Position numbers and translations under genes: made by a program. A stretch of DNA of 64,000 nucleotides from VAZQ01 sp035693615 (GTDB lineage: Bacteria > Pseudomonadota > Alphaproteobacteria > Rhizobiales > Xanthobacteraceae): contig DASSGH010000113.1 in assembly GCA_035693615.1 (NCBI GenBank), forward strand, positions 39,092 to 103,091, read 5' to 3'. This document shows positions 33,777 to 41,080 of the stretch, in pieces. How positions within the stretch are numbered: the first letter of the stretch is position 1; each line of letters opens with the position of its first letter. A model generated the notes under the pieces. That model had not been told where the DNA came from and did no database searches. It saw nothing but the letters and a program-made list of their open reading frames with translations.

Positions 33777-34886
33777 TCATTGCCACGGCATGAGCGAGGC
33801 GTGGATCACGTCGGGGATGCCGTCGCCGCCGACCGACCGGATGGCAAGATCCACGTCTTTGAGCCCGAACCTGTGGGTCGTGACCTTTTCCAGCGGGAAG
33901 CGCTTCGAGGCAAGCTGCGCCAGTGCAAGCTCGCACGCCTTGAAGCTGTGCCCGCGCGCGCTCTTGATGGTGATGAACTTCACGGTGACTTTCTCGAGCG
34001 GGAAATTGGGAAACTCCTTCATCTCGCCCTGGACCACGATGGTCCCGCCCTTGCGCTTGAGCGCTTCGACGCCGAGTAGAATCGGAATCGTCCCGGCGCC
34101 GGCGGTGCAATCGAGCGCCACGTCGACGCCCTTGCCGCCGGTGATCTCTAGGATGCGCGCGAGCGGGTCCTCCCTGTCGACGTCGATGGTGAAGTCGGCG
34201 CCCAGCTCGCGCGCGACTTCCATGCGCGCGCGGTCCTTGGATGTGCCGGTGACGATGATGAGCGCAGCGCCCGCTTGCTTGCAGATCACCGTCTGCGAGA
34301 GCCCCTGCTGGCCCGGGCCTTGGATGAGCACGCGGGAATTGTAGCCGACGCCGCCGTCGAACAAGGACCATTCGACCCCGTTCGCCATCGGCGTCACTAA
34401 TCCGGCGAGCTCCGGCGTGACGCCGTTGGGGATATGGTGCACGACGGCGTTCCAGGGAAGGTAGACGTAATGAGCAAAGCCGCCCCACAGGTGCGGAGCC
34501 TTCTCCGCCGACGTATAGCCGTAGCGGATGGCGTCGGGATTGCGGCGCCAGTCGGTGTTTTCACAGTGACGGTACTGGCCGAGATGGCACCACTCGCATT
34601 TGCCGCAGGCGACGTAGTGCTCGACGAAGACCAGGTCGCCTTCCTTGAAGCCCTTGCGCCGGGTGAACTCGCGCCCGGCCTTGGCGATGATGCCGATGTT
34701 CTCGTGGCCCATGATCACCGGGCTTTTGATCGGCGGGGTCTTGTAGAGTTTGACATCCGTTCCGCAGATGCCGGCAACCTCCATCTTCATCAAGGCGGCG
34801 TCGGCCGGGATGTCCGGCATCGGGTATTCGCGGATCTCGGTCTTGCTCGGTCCAACGCGAACCGCCGCCAGTACGCTTTCCGCCAC
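33777..34886 (-). CDS. Zinc-dependent medium-chain alcohol dehydrogenase
   Basis: The 369-residue protein has the catalytic zinc region 'EVAGICGTDVKLYK' and 'VIMGHENIGIIAK', the structural zinc Cys set 'ACGKCEWCHLGQYRHC' and a GxGxxG-like 'IQGPGQQGLSQTV' Rossmann motif. GTG at 34886 follows a strong GGAGGAG; the frame is open to 35102 across the second repeat copy, so the longer start is rejected. It is probably the first gene of the minus-strand set. It oxidises an alcohol or diol of unknown identity. Confidence 0.87.
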   Translation of the reverse strand: MAESVLAAVRVGPSKTEIREYPMPDIPADAALMKMEVAGICGTDVKLYKTPPIKSPVIMGHENIGIIAKAGREFTRRKGFKEGDLVFVEHYVACGKCEWCHLGQYRHCENTDWRRNPDAIRYGYTSAEKAPHLWGGFAHYVYLPWNAVVHHIPNGVTPELAGLVTPMANGVEWSLFDGGVGYNSRVLIQGPGQQGLSQTVICKQAGAALIIVTGTSKDRARMEVARELGADFTIDVDREDPLARILEITGGKGVDVALDCTAGAGTIPILLGVEALKRKGGTIVVQGEMKEFPNFPLEKVTVKFITIKSARGHSFKACELALAQLASKRFPLEKVTTHRFGLKDVDLAIRSVGGDGIPDVIHASLMPWQ

Positions 34887-34958
34887 CGAAACTCCTCCAA
34901 TGATCGACGGCGGGCAATCTAGGACCGGACCTGGACCGGTCAAGGTGATTTTCACGCG

Positions 34959-35124
34959 CTGGTGCTGCCGATTTGAATTCCTGCACCGTGTGCCGCGAGT
35001 CCGCCTCAGGAATTTCAAATCGAAAAGCGGCCCTAGAATCATAGAGTTGCTAGTGCCCTTTGGTTTTCGAAGTTCGTACTCGAGTCTGCCGCGCTGTATC
35101 ACGAACTTCGAAAACCGCGCTGCG
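34959..35124. repeat. Double-hairpin intergenic element, copy 2
   Basis: This is a near copy of the element at 996-1163 in the same orientation, with fewer than a dozen differences until the last eight or so bases, where it decays. Both hairpins, the 13-base joint AATCATAGAGTTG and the two loops are kept. The left end reads CTGGTGCT and the right end GCGCTGCG in place of CTAGTGCC/GGCACTAG, so this copy is more worn. It lies between divergent genes, as does copy 1. Confidence 0.85.
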
Positions 35125-35166
35125 TCCGCGCGCCGCGATGGACAGGCGAGCCGGCAGGTGCTTGTG

Positions 35167-35517
35167 ATGGCGGGAGGCCGGCATTGGCCCTTCTCGATGC
35201 CATGCCCGGATCATCAGATGCTGCGCTCCTTTGAGAAGCGTCCCGACCACCTGCAAGCGATCGACCGCGTGAAGAAGTGGACGCGCGCGCGCTTCAAGCT
35301 TGCCGAAGACGTACCGATTCTGGTCAGTGAAGTTGCTTGTGGCCTGCCCGGATGTCCGCCGCTGGAGACGGTAATCGCGTTTTGGACGCAAACCGACACG
35401 CGCCACCATTTCAAGGTGTTCAAGCGCCTCGAGGAGGTCGTCGCCGACGACCTTCCTCCGACGTGGATGAAAAACGCGCTGATCGCGCTCGACGGCGACG
35501 GTCTCGAATGCTGCTGA
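35167..35517 (+). CDS. Conserved small protein with C-terminal Cys pair, function unknown
   Basis: The 116-residue protein contains 'RVKKWTRARFKLAEDVPIL', 'VACGLPGCPPLETVIAFW', 'RHHFKVFKRLEEV' and the ending 'LECC'. The Cys-Gly-x-Pro-Gly-Cys-Pro motif and terminal CC suggest metal or redox binding. I recall similar short hypothetical proteins in Methylobacterium-like genomes but cannot name a function. The ATG at 35167 is the first start beyond the repeat copy. It is followed 126 bases later by the Rieske oxygenase gene. Confidence 0.6.
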   Translation: MAGGRHWPFSMPCPDHQMLRSFEKRPDHLQAIDRVKKWTRARFKLAEDVPILVSEVACGLPGCPPLETVIAFWTQTDTRHHFKVFKRLEEVVADDLPPTWMKNALIALDGDGLECC

Positions 35518-35643
35518 ACCGCGGCGCGGCTTGCCCAAGCACGCTCGAATGCCTAGGCTGAAAGCGCCTGGAACGAGGTCCCGCGCGGCGGAATGCGGGT
35601 CCGCGCGTGCGCCGGCGGGCGGGCCGATCACGGACAAGACCGA

Positions 35644-36930
35644 ATGCTGCGCAAAGAACAAAACGACCTCCTGACGCAAACCGGCCCCGGCACGCCGATG
35701 GGCCGCATGTTTCGCGCCTATTGGCTGCCGGCGCTCTTGGTCGACGAGCTGCCGGAGAACGATTGCCCGCCGGTGCGCGTCAAGATTTTGTCGGAACGGC
35801 TGCTTGCCTTCCGCGATAGCGACGGCCGCTACGGATTGATCGACGAGTTCTGCGCCCACCGCGGCGTGTCGCTGTGGTTCGCCCGCAACGAGCAGTCCGG
35901 GCTGCGCTGCGCCTACCACGGCTGGAAATATGACGTGACCGGGCAGTGCATCGACGTTCCCTCCGAGCCGCGCGAGAGCGGCTTCTGCCAGAAGATCAAG
36001 CTCAAGTCTTACCCGCTGGTGAAGCGCGGGCCCGTGCTGTGGACCTATATGGGCCCGCCGGAGAAGCAGCCGCCGCTGCCGGAATGGGAATTCGCGACGG
36101 TGCCGGCGGAGCAGACCTTCATCTCCAAGCGGCTGCAGGAATGCAATTGGCTGCAAGCGATGGAAGGCGGCATCGATTCGAGTCACGTCTCCTTCCTGCA
36201 TCGCGGCGACCTCGGTTCCGATCCGTTGTTCAAGGGCGCCAAGGGCAACGAATACAACCTGGCGGACGTGCAGCCTTATTTCGAGGTCGTGGAGCAGCCG
36301 GGCGGGCTTTACATCGGCGCGCGCCGCAACGCCGAGAACGGCAATTACTATTGGCGCATCACGCCCTGGGTGATGCCGTGCTTCACCATGATCCCGCCGC
36401 GCGGCGACCATCCGATCCACGGCCACTTCTGGATTCCGATCGACGAGGAGAACTGCTGGGCCTGGAGCTACGACTTTCACCCGGTCCGGGCGCTCACGGG
36501 GCGCGAGATCGATGCCATGCGCGAGGGGGCGGGCGTGCACTGCAAGTACGTTGCCGGCACCTATCGCCCGCTCGCGAACAAGGACAACGACTATCTGATC
36601 GATCGCGCGGCGCAGAAGGCGGGGGCGACCTTCAGCGGCGTTGCCGGTTTCGCCATTCAGGACGCGTCGCTGCAGGAGAGCATGGGGCCGATCTGCGATC
36701 GCACCAAGGAGAACCTCGTCTCCACCGACAACGGCATCATCATGGCGCGCCACCGCCTCCTGCGGGCGGCTAAGGCGCTGGTAGAGAAAGACATCACGCC
36801 GCCCGGCGTCGATCCGGCGCACCACCGGGTGCGCTCGGCTTCGATCGTGCTCCCCCCGGAGCAGGCGTTCAAGGACGCCGCCAAGGAGGCGCTCATCACG
36901 CGTCCTGGCGTGGCGCAGACGACCGTCTGA
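35644..36930 (+). CDS. Rieske non-haem iron oxygenase, phthalate 4,5-dioxygenase type
   Basis: The 428-residue protein has Rieske ligands Cys70/His72 ('EFCAHRGVSLW') and Cys89/His92 ('LRCAYHGWKYD') and mononuclear iron ligands Asp178, His181 and His186 ('GGIDSSHVSFLHRGD'). The N-terminal 'LLTQTGPGTPMGRMFRAYW' is shared with the oxygenase at 17293, so the two are paralogues. Pht3/OphA2-type enzymes dihydroxylate phthalate; relatives demethylate aromatic ethers. The decarboxylase-like gene next door supports a phthalate-like substrate. Confidence 0.86.
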   Translation: MLRKEQNDLLTQTGPGTPMGRMFRAYWLPALLVDELPENDCPPVRVKILSERLLAFRDSDGRYGLIDEFCAHRGVSLWFARNEQSGLRCAYHGWKYDVTGQCIDVPSEPRESGFCQKIKLKSYPLVKRGPVLWTYMGPPEKQPPLPEWEFATVPAEQTFISKRLQECNWLQAMEGGIDSSHVSFLHRGDLGSDPLFKGAKGNEYNLADVQPYFEVVEQPGGLYIGARRNAENGNYYWRITPWVMPCFTMIPPRGDHPIHGHFWIPIDEENCWAWSYDFHPVRALTGREIDAMREGAGVHCKYVAGTYRPLANKDNDYLIDRAAQKAGATFSGVAGFAIQDASLQESMGPICDRTKENLVSTDNGIIMARHRLLRAAKALVEKDITPPGVDPAHHRVRSASIVLPPEQAFKDAAKEALITRPGVAQTTV

Positions 36931-36968
36931 AGAACAACTTGATGCTAAGTCGCCTTCTCCGGCACGTC

Positions 36969-37023
36969 ATGCGCGGGCAGAAGCGCGTCGAAGACGCGCG
37001 TGAACGCGCTGAAGCCCGCGCAT
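36969..37023. repeat. Nested GC-rich hairpin
   Basis: A perfect 10-bp outer stem (ATGCGCGGGC at 36969-36978 with its complement at 37014-37023) encloses a perfect 7-bp hairpin, GCGCGTC-GAA-GACGCGC (36983-36999). No T-run follows on either strand. It lies between the Rieske oxygenase and the decarboxylase-like gene. The right flank resembles a common Rhizobiales intergenic repeat, from memory. Confidence 0.6.
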
Positions 37024-37121
37024 CCATCTTCTTCGCAAGGACGTTTTGCCCGGCAATGACGACGTGAACCAGCGCCGCTTCTGCGGGGACGACGCGAGAG
37101 AGTAAAGCCGCCGATAGACCC

Positions 37122-38066
37122 ATGCCCGAGCTCAAGCTCAAAACCGTCACCCGCACCCAAGGCAACAACCGGGCGCTCAAGGACGGCAGCGTGAAGCCGC
37201 GCACCTTCGCGTTCGATTTCCAAGAGGTCGACCCACTCATCGCCGCGTTCCGCCGCATGGTGCGGGGGAACGATTTCGACATCTGCGAGATGGCGATCAC
37301 CACCTATATCTGCGCCAAGGCGCACGGCAAGCCGATGACCGCCGTGCCGGTGTTCCTGGTGCGCGCCTTCCACCACAGCGCGATCGTGGTGAACGCCAAG
37401 TCAGGCATCCGCACGCCCAAAGAGCTCGAAGGCCGAAAGGTCGGCGTCAACCGCGGTTACACGGTCACCACGGGAGTGTGGGCGCGCAGCGTTCTGCAGG
37501 ACGAGCACGACGTCGACTTGAACAAGGTCACCTGGGTCCTCTCCGGCGACGAGCACGTGGCGGAGTACCGCCCGCCCGCCAACGTGGTGCCGATCGACGA
37601 GGGCAAGACGATCGCCGACATGCTGGCATCCGGCGAGCTTGCCGCCGCCATCGGCGTCGAGGCGAACTCGCCGGACGTAAAGCCACTCATTCCAGATGCG
37701 CTCGAGGCGGGGCTCTCGGCACTGCGCCGGCGCGGCCACTACCCGATCAACCACACGGTGGTGATCAAGGACGAGCTGATCGCCAAGCATCGCGATCTCG
37801 CCGCCGACGTCTTCGACGCTTTTACCCGCGCCAAGCGTCGCTATGTCGAGGCGCTCGAGGCCGGCAAGATCGACAAACCGAGCGAGGTCGACGAGGTGCA
37901 CCGGCGGGTGATGGAGATCATCGGCGATCCGCTCCCTTACGGCATCGCGCCGAACCGCAATGTCATCGAGGAGCTGATCCGCCATGCGCTGACGCAGGGC
38001 ATCATCACCAAACCAGTGATGGTGGACGAGCTCTTTGCGCCAAGCACGCGCACGCTCGTGGGGTGA
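37122..38066 (+). CDS. 4,5-dihydroxyphthalate decarboxylase (Pht5)-like protein
   Basis: The 314-residue protein has a periplasmic-binding-protein-like fold but no signal peptide. It matches the Pht5 group: 'DFDICEMAITTYICAKAHG', 'VFLVRAFHHSAIVVNAKSG', 'LEGRKVGVNRGYTVTTGVW' and the ending 'YGIAPNRNVIEELIRHAL'. Pht5 removes one carboxylate from 4,5-dihydroxyphthalate to give protocatechuate. It lies 191 bases after the Rieske oxygenase on the same strand. The missing dihydrodiol dehydrogenase step could be filled by the PdxA-like or Zn-dehydrogenase genes. Confidence 0.8.
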   Translation: MPELKLKTVTRTQGNNRALKDGSVKPRTFAFDFQEVDPLIAAFRRMVRGNDFDICEMAITTYICAKAHGKPMTAVPVFLVRAFHHSAIVVNAKSGIRTPKELEGRKVGVNRGYTVTTGVWARSVLQDEHDVDLNKVTWVLSGDEHVAEYRPPANVVPIDEGKTIADMLASGELAAAIGVEANSPDVKPLIPDALEAGLSALRRRGHYPINHTVVIKDELIAKHRDLAADVFDAFTRAKRRYVEALEAGKIDKPSEVDEVHRRVMEIIGDPLPYGIAPNRNVIEELIRHALTQGIITKPVMVDELFAPSTRTLVG

Positions 38067-38174
38067 TGCTCCGCCATCCGAAATCCGAGACTTTGTCGAG
38101 CGCTTGGCGCATCAAGGCTTTTGGCGGTTGCCTTGAATGACCGGGCGTAGGGAAAACCATGCGCCGCCCTATCC

Positions 38175-38600
38175 TTATTTTGTGACCTCGGCCAGCTTTC
38201 GCCTTAACTGACGCATTTCCTCGAAACGCTGGGTCACGTCACGCATGATGGCAACTATGCCACGTACTCCGACCGGCTCGCTCTTTAACAGCACAATTGT
38301 GAACTCGACGGAGATTGTCGTGCCGTCCTTGCGAAGGGCCGGAACCGAGAGCAGGTCACCTTCTCCATAGCGGCTACGGCCGGTTTCCATCGTCTGGCGA
38401 AAGCCATCCCAGTGTCGCTGCCGTAACCGTTCCGGAATGATGAGGTCGAGCGAACGTCCGACCGCCTCGCCGCTCACATGGCCGAACATACGTTCAGCGC
38501 CAGGATTCCAGAAGCAAATGATGCCGTCACGGTCGGCGGCGATGATTGCGTCCGAACGGGTGAGCAGGACGGCTTGAGCAACCAACTCAGAGAAATTCAC
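38175..38600 (-). CDS. Single PAS-domain protein
   Basis: The 141-residue protein consists almost only of a PAS fold: 'DAIIAADRDGIICFWNPGAE', 'RMFGHVSGEAVGRSLDLII', 'HWDGFRQTMETGRSRYG' and the PAC-like end 'GVRGIVAIMRDVTQRFEEM'. It has no kinase or cyclase output domain. GTG at 38600 lies 17 bases after the PanB-like gene, so both are probably co-transcribed. The ligand and partner are unknown. Confidence 0.75.
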   Translation of the reverse strand: MNFSELVAQAVLLTRSDAIIAADRDGIICFWNPGAERMFGHVSGEAVGRSLDLIIPERLRQRHWDGFRQTMETGRSRYGEGDLLSVPALRKDGTTISVEFTIVLLKSEPVGVRGIVAIMRDVTQRFEEMRQLRRKLAEVTK

Positions 38601-38617
38601 AACAGCACCGCGGTTGC

Positions 38618-39427
38618 TTAGCTCTTGATCTGGCGGCCGGCGCGCACGTCGGCGATCAGCGCGTTCAGCGCTTCGAAGCTGATCTTGGCGACGTTGGCGT
38701 AGCTCTCGGCCTTGGAGTCGATCCACGTCTCGGCGTAGCCGATGGCGGCGTGCGCCATGCGCATGCGCCCGTCGAGCCAGGGGCCGCCGCCGAAGCCGCC
38801 CAGCACCGGGATCCCCACCGCGCGAACGACCGCGGCGCCAGCGACCGGTCCGGAATTGGTGAAATCGAGGAGGGAGGCGCCGGCGTCGGCGAGAAGCTTC
38901 GCCTGCTCGACCAACTCCGCCGTCATCTCCGGCGGGGCCTGCGCGCCGGGCGCGGATTGGGCGCCGTAGGGAATGCCGTATCGCAGCGCCGTTTGCGGGG
39001 TGATGCCGAACTGGCCGAAGACCGGGATGCCGGCGCGGACCAGCGCGCGCACGGTGTCGGGGAAATCGGCGGCGCCGTCGAGCTTGACCATGTCCGCGCC
39101 GCCTTCCTTGACCAGGCGGATGGCGGCGCGCAGCGCGCTCTCCATTCCTTCCTGCAAGGGGCCGAAGGGAAAGTCGCAGCTCACCAGCGCGCGCTCCACC
39201 CCGCGACGCACCGCCTTGCAGACCACCAGCATCTCATCCAGGGTGACTTCGAGCGGATTGGCGTGGCCCCACAAATTGACGCCGACCGAGTCTCCAACCG
39301 AGACGATGTCCACGCCAGCGCGGTCGGTGATGCGCGCGATCTGATAATCCCAGGCGACAACGCCCACGATCTTTCGCGTCTCGCGCTTCATCTGCAGCAG
39401 CGCCGGAATCGTCACCTTGGCGGCCAT
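38618..39427 (-). CDS. PanB-like ketopantoate hydroxymethyltransferase paralogue
   Basis: The 269-residue TIM-barrel protein shows PanB motifs in altered form: 'VSVGDSVGVNLWGH' with metal-binding Asp46, Asp85 ('VSCDFPFG'), Lys115 ('VKLDGAADFP') and 'GQFGITPQTA' (usually GHxGLTPQ). The segment that carries the catalytic Glu in PanB reads 'SLLDFTN', with Asp188 instead. It may therefore not make pantoate; PanB-like and phosphoenolpyruvate-mutase-like barrels are related. It lies near the aromatic-acid genes. Confidence 0.75.
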   Translation of the reverse strand: MAAKVTIPALLQMKRETRKIVGVVAWDYQIARITDRAGVDIVSVGDSVGVNLWGHANPLEVTLDEMLVVCKAVRRGVERALVSCDFPFGPLQEGMESALRAAIRLVKEGGADMVKLDGAADFPDTVRALVRAGIPVFGQFGITPQTALRYGIPYGAQSAPGAQAPPEMTAELVEQAKLLADAGASLLDFTNSGPVAGAAVVRAVGIPVLGGFGGGPWLDGRMRMAHAAIGYAETWIDSKAESYANVAKISFEALNALIADVRAGRQIKS

Positions 39428-39460
39428 GCTCGCCTCATGGTTCGGGTCGCTCGCCCGCCG

Positions 39461-40162
39461 TCAGAACTTCTCCACCCATGGCCGCAGCTCGATCTCCCAC
39501 GCCCAGGCGCTGCGGGGCTGATGGATGAGATGCATGTAGCTCTCGGCGATGGCGTCGGGATCGAGCGTACTATCGGGCTTGTCGGCCGGGTCCGGCCGGT
39601 GCGCGCTCCTGATGCCGCCGTCGACCACCACGTGGGCGACGTGAATGCCTTGCGGCGAAAGCTCGCGCGCCATGCTTTGCGCTAGCCCCCGCAGCGCGAA
39701 CTTGCCCATGGCGAAGGGCGCCGACTGGGGATAGCCCTTGATCCCCGCGGACGCGCCGGTGAGCAGGATCGCGCCGTGCTTCTTCGGCAGCATGCGCCGC
39801 GCCGCCTGCTGCGCGACGAGGAAGGCGCCGTAGGCGGTCACCGCGAGCGATTTCTGCACGTCGAGCGGATCGAGCTCGACGAACGGGCCGCGGGTGCGGA
39901 AGCTCGCGTTGTAGATCACGATGTCCGGCGTGCCGACCGACGCATCGACATCGGCGAACAGCTTCTCCACCTCGCCGCGCTCGGATGCGTCGCAGGCGAA
40001 CGCCCGCGCGCCGGTCTCTTTCACGAGGGCATTGAGGTCGCCGGTGCTGCGCGCGGCGAGCGCCACCTTGATTCCCTCCCCGCTGAGCGCGCGCGCGAGC
40101 GAGGCGCTCAATCCGGGACCTGCGCCCACGATGAGCGCGGAATTGAATTTGACATCGGTCAT
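39461..40162 (-). CDS. Short-chain dehydrogenase/reductase-family protein with Phe at the catalytic Tyr position
   Basis: The 233-residue SDR starts with a Rossmann-type 'ALIVGAGPGLSASLARAL', has 'IVIYNASF' (NAG variant) and the active-site region Ser138 ('LLTGASAGIKG') and Lys154 ('FAMGKFALRGL'). The expected Tyr of YxxxK is Phe150, which would abolish standard SDR catalysis. The ending 'HVVVDGGIR' is typical of a sub-group I have seen with this same Phe. It sits 33 bases upstream of the PanB-like gene on the same strand. Confidence 0.8.
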   Translation of the reverse strand: MTDVKFNSALIVGAGPGLSASLARALSGEGIKVALAARSTGDLNALVKETGARAFACDASERGEVEKLFADVDASVGTPDIVIYNASFRTRGPFVELDPLDVQKSLAVTAYGAFLVAQQAARRMLPKKHGAILLTGASAGIKGYPQSAPFAMGKFALRGLAQSMARELSPQGIHVAHVVVDGGIRSAHRPDPADKPDSTLDPDAIAESYMHLIHQPRSAWAWEIELRPWVEKF

Positions 40163-40222
40163 GGCGAAGTCCGGTTGGTGCTCATAGATGCGAAACGAGA
40201 AGCTAGCACGGCAGGTGGAGCG

Positions 40223-40417
40223 ATGGCGCGCTTTCTCATCGTGCTCGGACTTGCGATCCTGCTCGTCGGCCTGCTGTGGCCGTACCTGAGCAAGCTCGGG
40301 CTCGGGCGCTTGCCCGGCGACATCGTCATCGAGCGTGAGAACGTGACGCTTTATGTCCCGCTGGCGACGTGCCTGCTGTTGAGCCTGGTGCTGAGCCTTA
40401 TAGTCGCCAACCGGTGA
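40223..40417 (+). CDS. DUF2905-family small membrane protein
   Basis: The 64-residue protein has two membrane helices ('FLIVLGLAILLVGLLWPYL' and 'YVPLATCLLLSLVLSLIV') separated by 'GLGRLPGDIVIERENVTL', the DUF2905 signature. GGTGGAG precedes the ATG. Its function is unknown. It ends inside the convergent sciP gene, overlapping by 20 bases. Confidence 0.85.
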   Translation: MARFLIVLGLAILLVGLLWPYLSKLGLGRLPGDIVIERENVTLYVPLATCLLLSLVLSLIVANR

Positions 40418-40709
40418 CGGGGCTCAATTCGGCCCACTGCCGGTATTGCTGGATGCGGGTGGTGCGGAGCCCCGCGAGCCCGTGCTGGTCGATCGAATAC
40501 TGCCAGGAGAGGAATTCCTCGACCGTGAGGGTGTAGCGGCTGCAGGCTTCCTCGAGCGACAGCAGTCCGCCGCGCACGGCGGCGACGACCTCGGCTTTGC
40601 GCCGGATGACCCAGCGCTTGGTGCCCGGTGCCGGCAAATCGGCAATGGTCAGCGGGCTGCCATCAGGCCCGATGACGTATTTGGTCCGCGGTCGAAGCGG
40701 CTCGCTCAT
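40398..40709 (-). CDS. sciP: SciP (DUF1153), inhibitor of the cell-cycle regulator CtrA
   Basis: The 103-residue helix-turn-helix protein carries the near-invariant SciP sequence: 'KYVIGPDGSPLTIADLP', 'RWVIRRKAEVVAAVRGGLL', 'SLEEACSRYTLTVEEFLSW' and 'HGLAGLRTTRIQQYRQW'. In Caulobacter SciP binds CtrA and keeps it from activating transcription in G1 cells. The ATG at 40709 gives the usual length. A CtrA-like box lies about 50 bases upstream at 40760-40774, matching the known feedback where CtrA drives sciP. Confidence 0.92.
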   Translation of the reverse strand: MSEPLRPRTKYVIGPDGSPLTIADLPAPGTKRWVIRRKAEVVAAVRGGLLSLEEACSRYTLTVEEFLSWQYSIDQHGLAGLRTTRIQQYRQWAELSPVTGWRL

Positions 40710-41080
40710 CAATGATCTCACGCACCACTGCCAATCAGGCGGAATGTACGGGCCGGCACTTAAAATTTGCCTAAGTTCCCCTCGATCCGGCCGCATTGCT
40801 GCCGCCGGCGAGCCCAAGCGGTTGCCGCCAGCGAATGGCCAGGGCGAGGGGGCCGGCGGTGTGGAAAAAGCTTGGCACTCCAGGGATTTGCTCGGAAATG
40901 GCCGCTCGGCGTCCCGGCCAAGCATGGGGTGGCTTCCTCGCGGGCTCGCACCCGGCGCCGGCCTTGCGCGCGGGTGCGATCCGGACGGCAAGTGCCTATA
41001 ATAAGCGGATAGTGCGCGACCAGAGCCCGTCGGCTTATCGGGCGAGGGCCGCGCCATTCCTTGCGCCGGACCGAACCGCG
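40710..41080. other. Divergent intergenic region between sciP and mnmA
   Basis: These 371 bases hold the CtrA-like box near sciP. The frames that cross it toward mnmA are high-GC noise. A TATAAT at 40997-41002 has no -35 partner at the usual distance. Nothing else is recognised. Confidence 0.5.
40760..40774 (-). promoter_or_regulatory. Candidate CtrA-binding box upstream of sciP
   Basis: On the plus strand the site reads TTAA-N7-CTAA, and on the minus strand TTAG-N7-TTAA, one mismatch from the CtrA consensus TTAA-N7-TTAA. It lies 51 bases upstream of the sciP start, in this otherwise GC-rich gap. Confidence 0.5.

Noticed and set aside
40997..41002. TATAAT as a -10 box for mnmA
   Set aside because: No TTGACA-like -35 lies 16-18 bases upstream, so the match alone is not enough.
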